The translations under genes and the position numbers were made by a program. A DNA stretch of 64,000 bases, from assembly GCF_001650875.1 (NCBI RefSeq), contig NZ_LXYI01000030.1, positions 16,398 to 80,397 of the forward strand, written 5' to 3'. Shown here in pieces: positions 18,992 through 27,549 of this stretch (positions within the stretch are counted from its first letter, which is position 1; each line of letters starts with the position of its first letter). The stretch is from Sulfitobacter sp. EhC04. GTDB taxonomy: Bacteria; Pseudomonadota; Alphaproteobacteria; Rhodobacterales; Rhodobacteraceae. The notes below the pieces were generated by a model. It was not told where the DNA came from. It made no database searches and was given only the letters and a program-made list of their open reading frames with translations.

Positions 18992-19575
18992 TTTCAAATC
19001 ACCCCATACCTGAAAGCGCGGCAGATTTGGGCCCCATATTCGAGTTCTGAAATACCGGGCGTTTCAACAGGGCAATTGCGGCAATTTTATGCCCTATTTT
19101 ATCGAACCCTCATATTTTTAAGAGGTTTTGCAGCAAGTTCGACGGTTCACGGATCTGGTTTAGCACAACAATCGAGGGGCTGTCCGGGGAATTTTGCCGC
19201 AGATGGAAACAGTCGCGCCACATTTGCCAGAATCGGTGGTTTTGGCCGGACAGAAACGGGAGGTTGGCAGATCCTGCGGTGCGCAGAAGGTCCGGTTGGA
19301 GGCCTTTCCGCTTCCCCCCGCGCGGAATCAAGGCCGCAGGCCGCCGCGCATCGCCGGGCCGTCCCCTGGCACGGCGATTTGGCTGCTGTTGTCTTCCATG
19401 GATAGCTCGGAAGTGCTTGGCTGCCATTAAGTGCCATTCACCGAGGTCGGATCGCCGAACCACGGCCCGTCAATGCGCGGCTTGACGTTTCGTAGCCAAC
19501 AGCAGCAATCTCCGCACACCGGACATAAACCTCTTGCCAGAACCCACGCGCCAAAAACCGTGGTTTTGCCCCGGG
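18992..19575. other. 584-bp gene-free region upstream of the polyketide synthase
   Basis: No gene is supported here. Bases about 19040-19150 are distinctly AT-rich for this genome (runs such as CATATTTTTAAGAGG) and probably hold the promoter of the minus-strand biosynthetic operon. The right half is occupied by copy A of a dispersed repeat. Reading frames in this stretch are either broken by stops relative to the other repeat copy or show no family resemblance. Confidence 0.6.
19255..19508 (-). repeat. Dispersed intergenic repeat, copy A
   Basis: Read on the minus strand, this stretch matches the plus strand at 41015-41285 over its whole length. The best-conserved blocks are ACGAAACGTCAAGCCGCGCA, GGGCCGTGGTTCGGCGATCC, TGGCACTTAATGGCAGCCAA and GCGCGGCGGCCTGCGGCCTT. 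The other copy has about 23 extra bases just before the last block. Both copies are intergenic. No transposase gene or obvious target duplication was found. Confidence 0.85.
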
Positions 19576-21030
19576 TCAAAGCACCGTGCGCTTGCCCTCT
19601 GCGCGGGTCCGGGACATCGCCGTTTGCCCCAGCGCATGGCGCGGGGCGGCCGCCCCCCTTGGCATCAGGCGTTCCGCATGCCCCAGCAACGCACCTGCCG
19701 TCAGCCAGGTCAGCGGTGTCAGCGTGGCATTCAGCAGCATGTCCACCATCGTCACCCCCAGGATCAGGCACAAGGGGGCCACCAGCGGCGACAGCGCCGC
19801 CTCGCCGTGCCGCCGCATGTAGAGCGCCAGCATCGCCAGCGGCAGGGCCAGCAGACCGAATTCACAGATGTAGCCCAGCCAGCCGAAGGTGCCGAAGATG
19901 ATGATCCAGCGGCCATCCGGGATCGACAGGATCTGCCCGGTCTCGCCGTCGCGGATCAGGCTGCGGCCCCAGCCGCCCCAGCCGAACAGCGGCTTTTCCG
20001 CCGCCCGCGCCAGCAGTTGCTCCTCGTTGTTGAAACGGTATTCCAGCGATTGCGCGCGCGCGGGGTTGATCGCCTCGGCCTGGGCGATGATCGCGTCCAG
20101 CGGGATCAGCTGGAAGTTGCGCAGCATCGGATAGACCACCGCGACAACGGCAAAGAGCAGCGCCAACCGGACCTGCCAGCGCAGCGGCGCGAACAGCACC
20201 AGCGGGGTCAGCACCATGCCATAGGCCAGCGACGCAAGGCTTTTGCACAGGACCAGCAGCACCGCGAGATAGGCGACCACGCAGAAGCCCCGCAGCCGGC
20301 GTTCGGGTTCGGCCACCCGCGCCAGACCGGCAGCGGCAATCAGCCCGGTGCAGACAAACAGCGCCAGCCACAACCCATGCGGCAGGAAGACGATGGGTCT
20401 GAACCCGCCGTCGCGCATCATCTGCTCGAAGGAATGCTGGAAAAAGCCGTAGATCCAGACGTTCATCTGCGGGCTGAGGCGAATTTCGATCAGCGATGGC
20501 ACCGAATAGATCAACGCCCCGACCATAAACGCGGTCAGCAGTTCGCGCAGCCCGCTTTCTGTCGCCAGAAACTGGCGCGCCAGCAGGAAGGGCACCAGGC
20601 TCAGCAGTTGCGCGATCAGCACCGACCCGATGTCGCGCACCGATTGTCCCGGCAGCTGGTCCACCATGAACACAATCGGGTCGGTATTGCGCAGCACCTC
20701 GAAAATGATCGGGTCGCTGTTGGTCAGCACGGTCGGAATGGCCGACAGGACCAGCCCCGCCACCAGCAACTGCGCCAGCCGCGCATCGGGCCAGAGGTTG
20801 ACCCGGTATTTCACCCCGAACAGCAGGATCAACAACACGCTCAGATTGGGGATCGAGGTCTTGTCCATCGCCGGAACGAGCGGCAGGTTGAACTCTGCCA
20901 GCGGTGGCAGAAACAGATAGCCCCCCAGAATCGACCAGATCAGCGCACGGTCCAGCTTCTGGGTCCGGAACAGGATCAGACAGACCAGCGGCCAGATCAG
21001 CAGCATCAGATATGCAAGGCCGTTGGGCAT
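19576..21030 (-). CDS. Wzy/O-antigen-ligase-like polysaccharide polymerase
   Basis: A 484-residue integral membrane protein with about eleven hydrophobic segments, starting MPNGLAYLMLLIWPLVCLIL. A long periplasmic-type loop lies between the middle and late helices and contains NPARAQSLEYRFNNEEQLLARA followed by KPLFGWGGWGRS, a pattern found in WzyE/WaaL-like O-antigen polymerase and ligase proteins (G-W-G near the end of the loop). It would polymerise or ligate the lipid-linked repeat units flipped by the Wzx-type protein at 1-568. It stands alone on the minus strand, with a 205-bp divergent promoter region before the GT26 gene. No sequence motif separates polymerase from ligase. Confidence 0.8.
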   Translation of the reverse strand: MPNGLAYLMLLIWPLVCLILFRTQKLDRALIWSILGGYLFLPPLAEFNLPLVPAMDKTSIPNLSVLLILLFGVKYRVNLWPDARLAQLLVAGLVLSAIPTVLTNSDPIIFEVLRNTDPIVFMVDQLPGQSVRDIGSVLIAQLLSLVPFLLARQFLATESGLRELLTAFMVGALIYSVPSLIEIRLSPQMNVWIYGFFQHSFEQMMRDGGFRPIVFLPHGLWLALFVCTGLIAAAGLARVAEPERRLRGFCVVAYLAVLLVLCKSLASLAYGMVLTPLVLFAPLRWQVRLALLFAVVAVVYPMLRNFQLIPLDAIIAQAEAINPARAQSLEYRFNNEEQLLARAAEKPLFGWGGWGRSLIRDGETGQILSIPDGRWIIIFGTFGWLGYICEFGLLALPLAMLALYMRRHGEAALSPLVAPLCLILGVTMVDMLLNATLTPLTWLTAGALLGHAERLMPRGAAAPRHALGQTAMSRTRAEGKRTVL

Positions 21031-21235
21031 GGGGTCCGGGCGTGTCCTGAGGTCGCGTGAGAGGGTCGAGCGGGTAAATTACCATCTGGCCCGCGCCCTG
21101 TCATCTGGGTAGATTTGGCAAAACCCCGGAGATCGACAAAAAGAACGCCTGCAAGATTTTGTTAATGAATAAGAATATATGGTTACCCATGGCGCGCCTG
21201 CCCTGCGCCCCGTGCTGCGCTTGGGCAGGTGACGT

Positions 21236-21982
21236 GTGAAATTTGGCACGCCCCCGGCCGAAGTCGCGGTCAATGTGCCGACACGCGCGGGATTGTTTCG
21301 CGCCGTCCGGGAAAAATTCGACGCCCGCGACGGATTCGCGCTGGCCACCCTGAACCTCGATCACCTGACCAAACTGCCCCGTGATCCGGCCTTTCTGGCG
21401 GCGTATCGCGCCCATGACATGGTGGTGGCCGATGGCCGCCCCATCGTCTGGCTGTCGAAACTGGCGCGGCAGCCGGTCGAACTCATGCCCGGCTCTGACA
21501 TGATCCTGCCGCTGTGCGCCCTTGCGGCCGAGACCGGCACAACGGTTTCGCTGATCGGCAGCAGCGCGGCGGCGCTGAGGGGGGCGGCGCAGGCGTTGAC
21601 GGACCGCACAGCGGGTCTGGAAGTCACCCATATCCACGCCCCGGCCTATGGGTTCGACCCGCAGGGTGCCACTGCCGATGCGCTGCTGGCCGAACTGGCC
21701 GCGTCGGGCGCAGGCCTGTGTTTCATTGCACTTGGCGCGCCGAAACAGGAGTTGTTTGCCGCACGGGGCCGGGAAAAGGCACCGGGGGTCGGCTTCGCCT
21801 CGATCGGGGCGGGGCTTGATTTTCTGTCGGGTCATCAGGTCCGCGCGCCGCGTGTCATGCGGATGCTGGCGCTGGAATGGCTGTGGCGGGCGCTGCAGGC
21901 CCCGCGCCGGATGGTGCCGCGCTATGCGAAATGTTTCGCGATCCTGCCGGGGCTTGTGGCACAGGCGTTGCGCCAGCGCTGA
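21236..21982 (+). CDS. WecG/TagA/CpsF family glycosyltransferase (GT26)
   Basis: A 248-residue GT26 enzyme that typically adds the second sugar to an undecaprenyl-linked monosaccharide. Family blocks seen are ATLNLDHLTKLPRDPAF, VVADGRPIVWLSKL, PGSDMILPL, LGAPKQE, SIGAGLDFLSGHQVRAP and LEWLWRALQAPRRMVPRY. GTG at 21236 is the start; there is a weak ribosome site. It is divergent from the Wzy-like gene and convergent with a GT2 gene nine bases away. No initiating sugar-phosphate transferase is visible in the window, so its acceptor must be made elsewhere. Confidence 0.9.
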   Translation: MKFGTPPAEVAVNVPTRAGLFRAVREKFDARDGFALATLNLDHLTKLPRDPAFLAAYRAHDMVVADGRPIVWLSKLARQPVELMPGSDMILPLCALAAETGTTVSLIGSSAAALRGAAQALTDRTAGLEVTHIHAPAYGFDPQGATADALLAELAASGAGLCFIALGAPKQELFAARGREKAPGVGFASIGAGLDFLSGHQVRAPRVMRMLALEWLWRALQAPRRMVPRYAKCFAILPGLVAQALRQR

Positions 21983-21991
21983 CGTCCGGGG

Positions 21992-22927
21992 CTATTTGTA
22001 TTCGATGATCCGGCCCCTGCGGCGGCCCAGCAGGTATTGCAACGCGCCTTGCGCCTCGGGGAATTTGCCCAAGACGGTGAAAGTCGCCTGCGCAACCCCG
22101 CCCCGCCGCGACAGGCGCAGCACCTGCAATGGATAGACCAGCAGCAGCAACAGCGCCCAGGGCGTCAAGAAAACCGCCAGAACCAGGATTGCCAGCGGCA
22201 GGCCCGCGCCCCAGGTCAGCGCGCGCCGGGTCTCGGTCACCCAGTGACGCTCGGGCGGGGCGCCGTGCAGCGCTGCTCCTTCGGCAAAGGCATGACCGGC
22301 CCGGCGCGTGCGTTTCCACCATTGGCCGAAGCGGGTGATGTCGGCATCATGCCAGGTCATCTCCGCCTCCAGCCGCCAGACCTGCCATCCCTCCGCGCGC
22401 AGGCGGACGCAAAGCTCCGGCTCCTCCCCAGCGATCAGAGTGTCGCGGTAGCCGCCGACCGCGCGCAGGGCTGCCACACGCATCAGCGCGTCACCGCCGC
22501 AGGCCCTGGCCTGCCCCACGGCTGTGTTCCATTCCGCGTCGATCAGCGCGTTGTAGGTGCTGGCCTCTGGGTGGCGCTCACGGCGGCGACCACAGGCCAC
22601 GGCGGCCTGCGGATGGTCCGCCAGAAAGCTGCGGGCCGTCTCGATCCAGCCGTCGCGCAAGACGCAATCGCCATCCAGCAGCTGCACCAGTTCGGCATCG
22701 GCGGGCAGCGCCGCCAGCCCGGCATTGCGCGCACGCGCGGCGGTGAAGGGCTGCGTCATGTCCAGCGCGATCACCTGCGCGCCGCGCGCCTGCGCCGCCG
22801 CCACCGAGCCATCGGTGGACCCTGAATCCACATAGATCACCGGATCGGCGCGGCCTGACAGCGCATCAAGGCAGGCAATCAGCCGCGCCCCTTCGTTGCG
22901 GCCAATGACGATCGCCGCGACCTTCAC
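21992..22927 (-). CDS. GT2-family glycosyltransferase with C-terminal membrane segments
   Basis: A 311-residue GT-A enzyme: KVAAIVIGRNEGARLIACL, VIYVDSGSTDGS, AARARNAGL, and the metal site LVQLLDGDCVL. A pair of hydrophobic helices near residues 235-270 (ALTWGAGLPLAILVLAVFLTP) probably anchors it to the inner membrane. It begins with GTG that overlaps the TGA of the upstream glycosyltransferase gene, so the two are coupled. It resembles enzymes that build succinoglycan-like exopolysaccharides; the sugar is unknown. Confidence 0.86.
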   Translation of the reverse strand: MKVAAIVIGRNEGARLIACLDALSGRADPVIYVDSGSTDGSVAAAQARGAQVIALDMTQPFTAARARNAGLAALPADAELVQLLDGDCVLRDGWIETARSFLADHPQAAVACGRRRERHPEASTYNALIDAEWNTAVGQARACGGDALMRVAALRAVGGYRDTLIAGEEPELCVRLRAEGWQVWRLEAEMTWHDADITRFGQWWKRTRRAGHAFAEGAALHGAPPERHWVTETRRALTWGAGLPLAILVLAVFLTPWALLLLLVYPLQVLRLSRRGGVAQATFTVLGKFPEAQGALQYLLGRRRGRIIEYK

Positions 22928-23967
22928 GGCGACAGGTCCGCGAGGTGGTCGGCATAGTCCTGTGTCGTCACGGTAAAGCCCGCGCGCGCCAGCAGTTCCA
23001 CCCGGTTCCAGCGCCGCGCCTCCAGCGAAAACAGGCTGACATCGGGGCTGTCCGTCAGCACTTTGGCGCGGGCCGCGTCCTCGCCATGGGCCAGATCGCC
23101 CGAGGACAGCGAGGCGGCATCACGGGCCAGCGGGTTGTTGGCAAACTTGTAATGCTGGATCACCGGCGTCACGTCCGACACCGTCACCCCCATCGACAGA
23201 TGCGGATGCGGCGCGGGTGTGACACCCGGCCCGTTGAAGATCAGCGGATGTTTCGTCAGGCAGCAGTTTTCACCAAACACCTTGCCCCGCACCCCGCCAA
23301 AGCAGAATTTCACCGCATCGCTGGCAAGCCGGTTGTCGCGCAACAGGGCGGAAAAGGCGATGTCAGGGCTGTGGTAGTCAAAGCGGGTGATGTGGCTGAT
23401 GTCGTAATAGACAAAATCGCGCAGCACGCGGTCATAGGGCAGATCGGCCACCTGCGACAGCGGCGCCTTGGGGAACATCTCCAGCATCTGCGCCGCCATC
23501 GCGGTATGGCCCCGCGCCTGCATATAGGTGGTCAGGGCGCGGATGCCGTGGGTTGAAGCCCCCTGAAAATCCAGGATCTCGTCCATATCCACGTATAGAC
23601 ACCAGCGGTTCTGCCCATAGGTCCGGGCGGGATAGGCGCGCAGCAGGTCCTCGTAGCCTGCCAGCGGCAGGGTGCATTGGTCGATCACCGTGCCCGGCTC
23701 TGCCGCGATCCGCGCGAGCGTTTCGTCGGTCGACCCGTTGTCGATGAAGACGAAATGCCGGATGCCGATGCTGCGGTAATGGTCGAGAAAGGCGTCAAGG
23801 TAATAGCTGCCGTTGCGCACCAGCACGATGGCGATCACATCATCCTTGCCGGTCTCCAGCGTGGTTGGCCCATGAACATGGCGCAGGGCGGCCGCGAATC
23901 GCGCGCGGCGGCGGCGTTCGGCGGCACGCCGTATGACACGGCGCAGGATATGAAGCGGTGTTTTCAT
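22924..23967 (-). CDS. Glycosyltransferase family 2 (PF13704-like)
   Basis: A 347-residue protein with the Glyco_tranf_2_4 pattern: IAIVLVRNGSYYLDAFLDHY, FVFIDNGSTDETLARI, then YGQNRWCLYVDMDEILDF, where DMDE serves as the DXD motif. The N-terminus is strongly basic (about 15 Arg/Lys in the first 30 residues). The first gene of a two-gene operon with the following GT2 gene, it closes the polysaccharide locus on the right. The short region after 23967 separates it from the signalling genes. Confidence 0.82.
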   Translation of the reverse strand: MKTPLHILRRVIRRAAERRRRARFAAALRHVHGPTTLETGKDDVIAIVLVRNGSYYLDAFLDHYRSIGIRHFVFIDNGSTDETLARIAAEPGTVIDQCTLPLAGYEDLLRAYPARTYGQNRWCLYVDMDEILDFQGASTHGIRALTTYMQARGHTAMAAQMLEMFPKAPLSQVADLPYDRVLRDFVYYDISHITRFDYHSPDIAFSALLRDNRLASDAVKFCFGGVRGKVFGENCCLTKHPLIFNGPGVTPAPHPHLSMGVTVSDVTPVIQHYKFANNPLARDAASLSSGDLAHGEDAARAKVLTDSPDVSLFSLEARRWNRVELLARAGFTVTTQDYADHLADLSP

Positions 23968-24057
23968 GCGTCGGGTGATACGACAGCCCCGCGCAGGGGT
24001 CCATGACCTGGCTGCATCCGCCGTGGTTTTGCCGTGGCACTGTGGCCATGAAAGGCG

Positions 24058-25092
24058 TCAGGCGGGGTGTTGTCCAGGGGCATCCCGCGCGGATACCTTC
24101 CCGGCAAGATCGCGCAGGGAAGGATCATAAATTGTCTGGCGGGCGCGCCCGGCGTGTTTGGACGCATAAAGCGCCACATCCGCATCATCCATCAGTTCGT
24201 GCATTGCCGGGCTGATGCCGGATTGAATCCAGACGGTGCCGATGCTGGCGGAAATCCGGCACAGCTGCCCTTTGAAGGAAATCGGCTCTTCCAGCCGGTT
24301 GATGATGCGTCGCCCGACACGGCGCAGAATGTCATCGCCGCGCACATCCGCAAGTACGATGGTAAATTCATCCCCGCCGACCCGCGCAACCGTGTCCTTC
24401 TTGCGGGTTTCTTCAGCCATGATCCGCGCGACGGTCTGCAAGACATGGTCGCCCGCCGCATGGCCCAGGGTATCGTTGACGGCCTTGAAGTAGTCCAGGT
24501 CGATCTGCATGACCGCAAAAGGCACCTGGCCCGCCACCAAGCGCGTCAGCACAGTGTTCAGCGCGCGCCGGTTGGCAAGGCCGGTCAGCATATCGGTATC
24601 GGCCTTTTGTTCCGCCGCGACCTTGGCCCCCTGCAGGCGCAGGTTCAGGCGGCGGGATTCGTCCATCGCCGCTGTCTTTGCCTCGATCAGGTAGAGCATT
24701 TCGATGGCCAGATCCGTCGCCGCGAAATCGGCATTGCTGAGCGCATAATCCCGCACGCCATCGACAATCGAAATCCCGAACGACAGGTTCACGATCATCT
24801 TGCCATCCCCGTCCGGCAAGGGCACCAGCACCGCCTTGAGCGCGGTGTGCGGCGCGGCGCGCATTTCAAGATGCAGTTTCGCGCCACCCGACCGCTTCAG
24901 ATCCTCCATGCTGGCGACGGCCCGTGGCCGGTTGACGGCAAACACTTCGAGAAAGCGGGCCCCGACCATCGGCCTGTCGCCGGTCAGCTTGCGGGCTGTC
25001 GGCCCGGCGTGGGTGATATGCCCTGTCTCGCTGATCACGATGTGCATGGGGCACAGGACATCCAGCACCGATGCGTCGCCAGGTCCCGTCAT
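24058..25092 (-). CDS. HNOBA-GGDEF diguanylate cyclase
   Basis: 344 residues. Positions about 8-115 resemble the PAS-like heme-NO-binding-associated domain (HNOBA). A short coiled segment (about 130-165) leads to a GGDEF domain with VGGDEF at 238-243, the substrate-side DLDYFKAVND block, and an RKKD inhibitory site (230-233) five residues before GGDEF. All residues needed for cyclic-di-GMP synthesis and product inhibition are present. No membrane helix is seen. Its ATG overlaps the TGA of the H-NOX-like gene by ATGA, so the two should form a sensor-effector pair. Confidence 0.93.
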   Translation of the reverse strand: MTGPGDASVLDVLCPMHIVISETGHITHAGPTARKLTGDRPMVGARFLEVFAVNRPRAVASMEDLKRSGGAKLHLEMRAAPHTALKAVLVPLPDGDGKMIVNLSFGISIVDGVRDYALSNADFAATDLAIEMLYLIEAKTAAMDESRRLNLRLQGAKVAAEQKADTDMLTGLANRRALNTVLTRLVAGQVPFAVMQIDLDYFKAVNDTLGHAAGDHVLQTVARIMAEETRKKDTVARVGGDEFTIVLADVRGDDILRRVGRRIINRLEEPISFKGQLCRISASIGTVWIQSGISPAMHELMDDADVALYASKHAGRARQTIYDPSLRDLAGKVSARDAPGQHPA

Positions 25093-25676
25093 CCCGCCCG
25101 TGCTCCCAGTTCAAATGCACGTCCTTCGGCATAATCCGGTTCGATCAGCGAGATCGAAAGGGTTTCAACCCCCTGCACCGCGCCGGTCGGCTCAAGCAGG
25201 GCCAGGGCCCCGTAGTCATCGGCCATGGCGCGCAGAACCCCCATCATCAGATGGGCAAAACCGGCCACGTCGGATTTGCAGATCAGGCTGTATCGTCCAT
25301 CGCCCACGGCGCGCAATTCGATCTGTGGCAGATGCAGGTCCGGGACCGCAAGCCGCGCCCGGTCCGGCAGGTCGTCCAGCGAATGCAGAAAATCCTCAAA
25401 GCTGACGCCCCCGAACCGCAACAGCCGACGCACCGCCTCAAACTTCGGGTCTGCCACGATGAAAGTGCCAAAATCCTCAAGCAGGTCGCCGCGGCTGCGC
25501 CGGGTGATATCGGCCAGCGCGTCCAGGACGGCATGTGTCAGGCTGTCCTCATAGGTCAGCATCGCCTCAAAACTGTTGAATGCCAATCCGGCATGCCGCA
25601 CGACATCTTCCCATATGTGCGCGCCGAAACTGGCACAGATGTAGTTCTGGATGCTGCGGTTGATAAGACCGTGCAT
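25089..25676 (-). CDS. H-NOX (HNOB) family protein lacking the heme-ligating residues
   Basis: 195 residues that align end to end with the soluble guanylate cyclase beta H-NOX domain from memory: MHGLINRSIQNYI, FGAHIWEDVVRHAG, the LEDFGTF block, and FEDFLHSLDDLPDRA. In the position of the proximal heme histidine (LDALHDH in guanylate cyclase) there is Pro104. The YxSxR motif that holds the heme propionates reads C133-K-S-D-V137. Heme binding is therefore doubtful. ATG at 25676 is chosen because the domain begins there and GAGG lies before it; a longer start would add 11 unrelated residues. Coupled to the downstream diguanylate cyclase. Confidence 0.88.
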   Translation of the reverse strand: MHGLINRSIQNYICASFGAHIWEDVVRHAGLAFNSFEAMLTYEDSLTHAVLDALADITRRSRGDLLEDFGTFIVADPKFEAVRRLLRFGGVSFEDFLHSLDDLPDRARLAVPDLHLPQIELRAVGDGRYSLICKSDVAGFAHLMMGVLRAMADDYGALALLEPTGAVQGVETLSISLIEPDYAEGRAFELGARAG

Positions 25677-25794
25677 TGTTCCCTCATTCCCTTGGAGCCC
25701 CGCAGGCACCTTGGGGCAAAGGGATTAACAGAGGGTCAACATGTACAATTGTCGGTAAAGTTCCTGCCAGTCGGCTGCCCCGGAATCAGGACCC

Positions 25795-25895
25795 TGAAGC
25801 GTCCGGCCTTGAACATGAAACACTTGTTCGCTGCCTTCGCCTGCGGCGGGGCGCGAAAAGTGATCTGCGATGCCTCAGGTAAAAGGCCGGAGGCT
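25795..25895 (-). repeat. Hairpin-forming repeat after the MttB-family gene
   Basis: Begins on the base after the TAG of the methyltransferase gene. The ends are imperfect inverted repeats (AGCGTCCGGCCTTGAACATGA against TCAGGTAAAAGGCCGGAGGCT). The same arrangement and related bases occur at 39738-39838 after pyrG; both contain GCGAA(AA)GTGAT followed by TCAGGT(T)AAAGGC-GG. Likely an intergenic palindromic repeat that can act as a transcript end or stabiliser. Confidence 0.7.
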
Positions 25896-27458
25896 CTAGA
25901 AATCTGTCGGTGCGCCGCCTTCGGCCTTCCGTCGCGCCACGAAATCGGCCAGTTCGTCGCGGATCGCGATATCCATCGGGGGCGGCTCGAAACTGGTGAC
26001 GATATCCTTGAACATGTGATGCGCACGCTCGGGCGTCCAGATGGCGCCTGCGGCCTCCCAGCCCTCGTAGTTCTTCCAGTCCGACAGGAAAGGTTGGTAA
26101 AAGGCAGTGGTATAGCGGTCCTGGGTGTGCTGAATGCCAAAGAAATGGCCCGCATTCCCCACCGATTTGATCGCATCCAGCGCGATCTCATCCGGGCCGG
26201 TGGCGCAGATTTCCGGCTGCATATAGCGCTGGATCTGTTGCAGGACTTCGCAATCCATGATGAACTTTTCAGGGCTGGCGATCAGCCCGCCTTCGAGCCA
26301 GCCTGCGGCGTGATACACCATGTTGGTGCCGGACTGCACCGCCGCCCAGAGCGAATTGGAGGTTTCCCACATCGCCTGCCCGTCCGGCACATTGGCCGCG
26401 CAGACGCCGGAGGACCGCAGCGGCAGGCCATAGAACCGCGCCAGTTGGCCGGTCATCTGGGTCGCACGCATATATTCCGGCGTACCAAAGGCGGGCGCGC
26501 CCGATTTCATGTCCACGTTGGAGGTGAATGTGCCGATCGCAACCGGGCAGCCGGGCCGGATGATCTGCGCCAGCACCACGGCGCAGAGCGCCTCTGCCAG
26601 CGACTGGGCCACGGCACCGGACATGGTGACAGGGGCCATTGCCCCCGCCAGCGTGAAAGGTGTCACCACCAGCCCCTGCCCCCGCCGCGCCAGCCGCATC
26701 CAGCCGTCCATCATCGGGAAGTCGTGCTTCAGCGGCGATGTGGAGTTGATGTTGGTGTACATATGCGGCGTGGCGTCGAATTCATCATGGGTCAGACCGC
26801 CCGCAATCCGCACCATCTCCATCACGTCCTCGACCCGCTCGCGGCCCAGCGAATAGGCGTGCATGACCTTGTCGGTCAGCGTCAGCTTGTCAAAAAGCAC
26901 ATCAAGGTGCCGCACCGAGGCATGCACATCGACCGGTTCGACAGGATAGCCGCCTGCAAAGTGGATGCAGTTGAAATACTGCGTCAGCCGCAGCAGATCC
27001 TTGCACATCTCGCGGGTGCCGGGGACCTTCTTGCCAATCGCGAGGTCCCAGTAGTTGGGCGGCGAGGACACGTTGCCGAACAGCAGGTTCCTGCCGCCCA
27101 CGGTGATCTGGCGGTCGGGGTTGCGCGGGGTCAGGGTGAATTCGGAGGGCGCCTTGCCGATCCATTCCATCACAAAGTCGCGCCCCATGCGGACGTTCTC
27201 GCCATTCACGGTGCAGCCCGCCTTGCCCAGGATTTCCAGGGCCTCGGGGTTCAGGAACTCGATCCCGATCTCTTCCAGTATCCGCATTGCGCCATCGTGA
27301 ATCGCCGCGATGCCTTCCTCGTCCAGCGGCTCGGTGGGGCGGTCGATATTGACCGGCGGGTTCCAGGGCATCTGTTCGATGACCGCGCTGCCTCGCCGGG
27401 TCTTGGCCCCCGCGCGCCCGCCGCTGCGCGTTTTGCGTCTGGGTTGGGTCTCTGTCAT
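25896..27458 (-). CDS. Trimethylamine methyltransferase (MttB) superfamily protein
   Basis: 520 residues with the MttB (beta/alpha)8 fold pattern, such as HDGAMRILEEIGIEFLNPEA near the N-terminus, NSTSPLKHDFPMMDGW, and YHAAGWLEGGL. There is no in-frame TAG, so it is a non-pyrrolysine member. Such members demethylate glycine betaine or related quaternary amines and pass the methyl group to a corrinoid protein; no corrinoid protein gene is adjacent. The first 30 residues are Arg-rich and probably disordered. ATG at 27458 has AGGAG seven bases upstream. A perfect palindrome lies 54-70 bases upstream and may be an operator. Substrate not determinable. Confidence 0.88.
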   Translation of the reverse strand: MTETQPRRKTRSGGRAGAKTRRGSAVIEQMPWNPPVNIDRPTEPLDEEGIAAIHDGAMRILEEIGIEFLNPEALEILGKAGCTVNGENVRMGRDFVMEWIGKAPSEFTLTPRNPDRQITVGGRNLLFGNVSSPPNYWDLAIGKKVPGTREMCKDLLRLTQYFNCIHFAGGYPVEPVDVHASVRHLDVLFDKLTLTDKVMHAYSLGRERVEDVMEMVRIAGGLTHDEFDATPHMYTNINSTSPLKHDFPMMDGWMRLARRGQGLVVTPFTLAGAMAPVTMSGAVAQSLAEALCAVVLAQIIRPGCPVAIGTFTSNVDMKSGAPAFGTPEYMRATQMTGQLARFYGLPLRSSGVCAANVPDGQAMWETSNSLWAAVQSGTNMVYHAAGWLEGGLIASPEKFIMDCEVLQQIQRYMQPEICATGPDEIALDAIKSVGNAGHFFGIQHTQDRYTTAFYQPFLSDWKNYEGWEAAGAIWTPERAHHMFKDIVTSFEPPPMDIAIRDELADFVARRKAEGGAPTDF

Positions 27459-27511
27459 GGTTGCTCTCCTGAGGTTGATCTCAGAAAGCCCCAGCCCATC
27501 GCCCACATCCG

Positions 27512-27528
27512 TTCCGTTCGCGACGGAA
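27512..27528. promoter_or_regulatory. Candidate operator palindrome upstream of the MttB-family gene
   Basis: TTCCGT-TCGCG-ACGGAA is a perfect 6-bp inverted repeat with a 5-bp centre. It lies 54-70 bases before the methyltransferase start and about 25 bases after the end of the HAD gene. The form fits a dimeric repressor site; no regulator gene is nearby. Confidence 0.4.
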
Positions 27529-27549
27529 GATGTCGCTTCCGGGCCGCCG

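Noticed and set aside
25896..27458. MttB gene as a pyrrolysine protein.
   Set aside because: No in-frame TAG before the terminal stop, so it is an ordinary-code family member.
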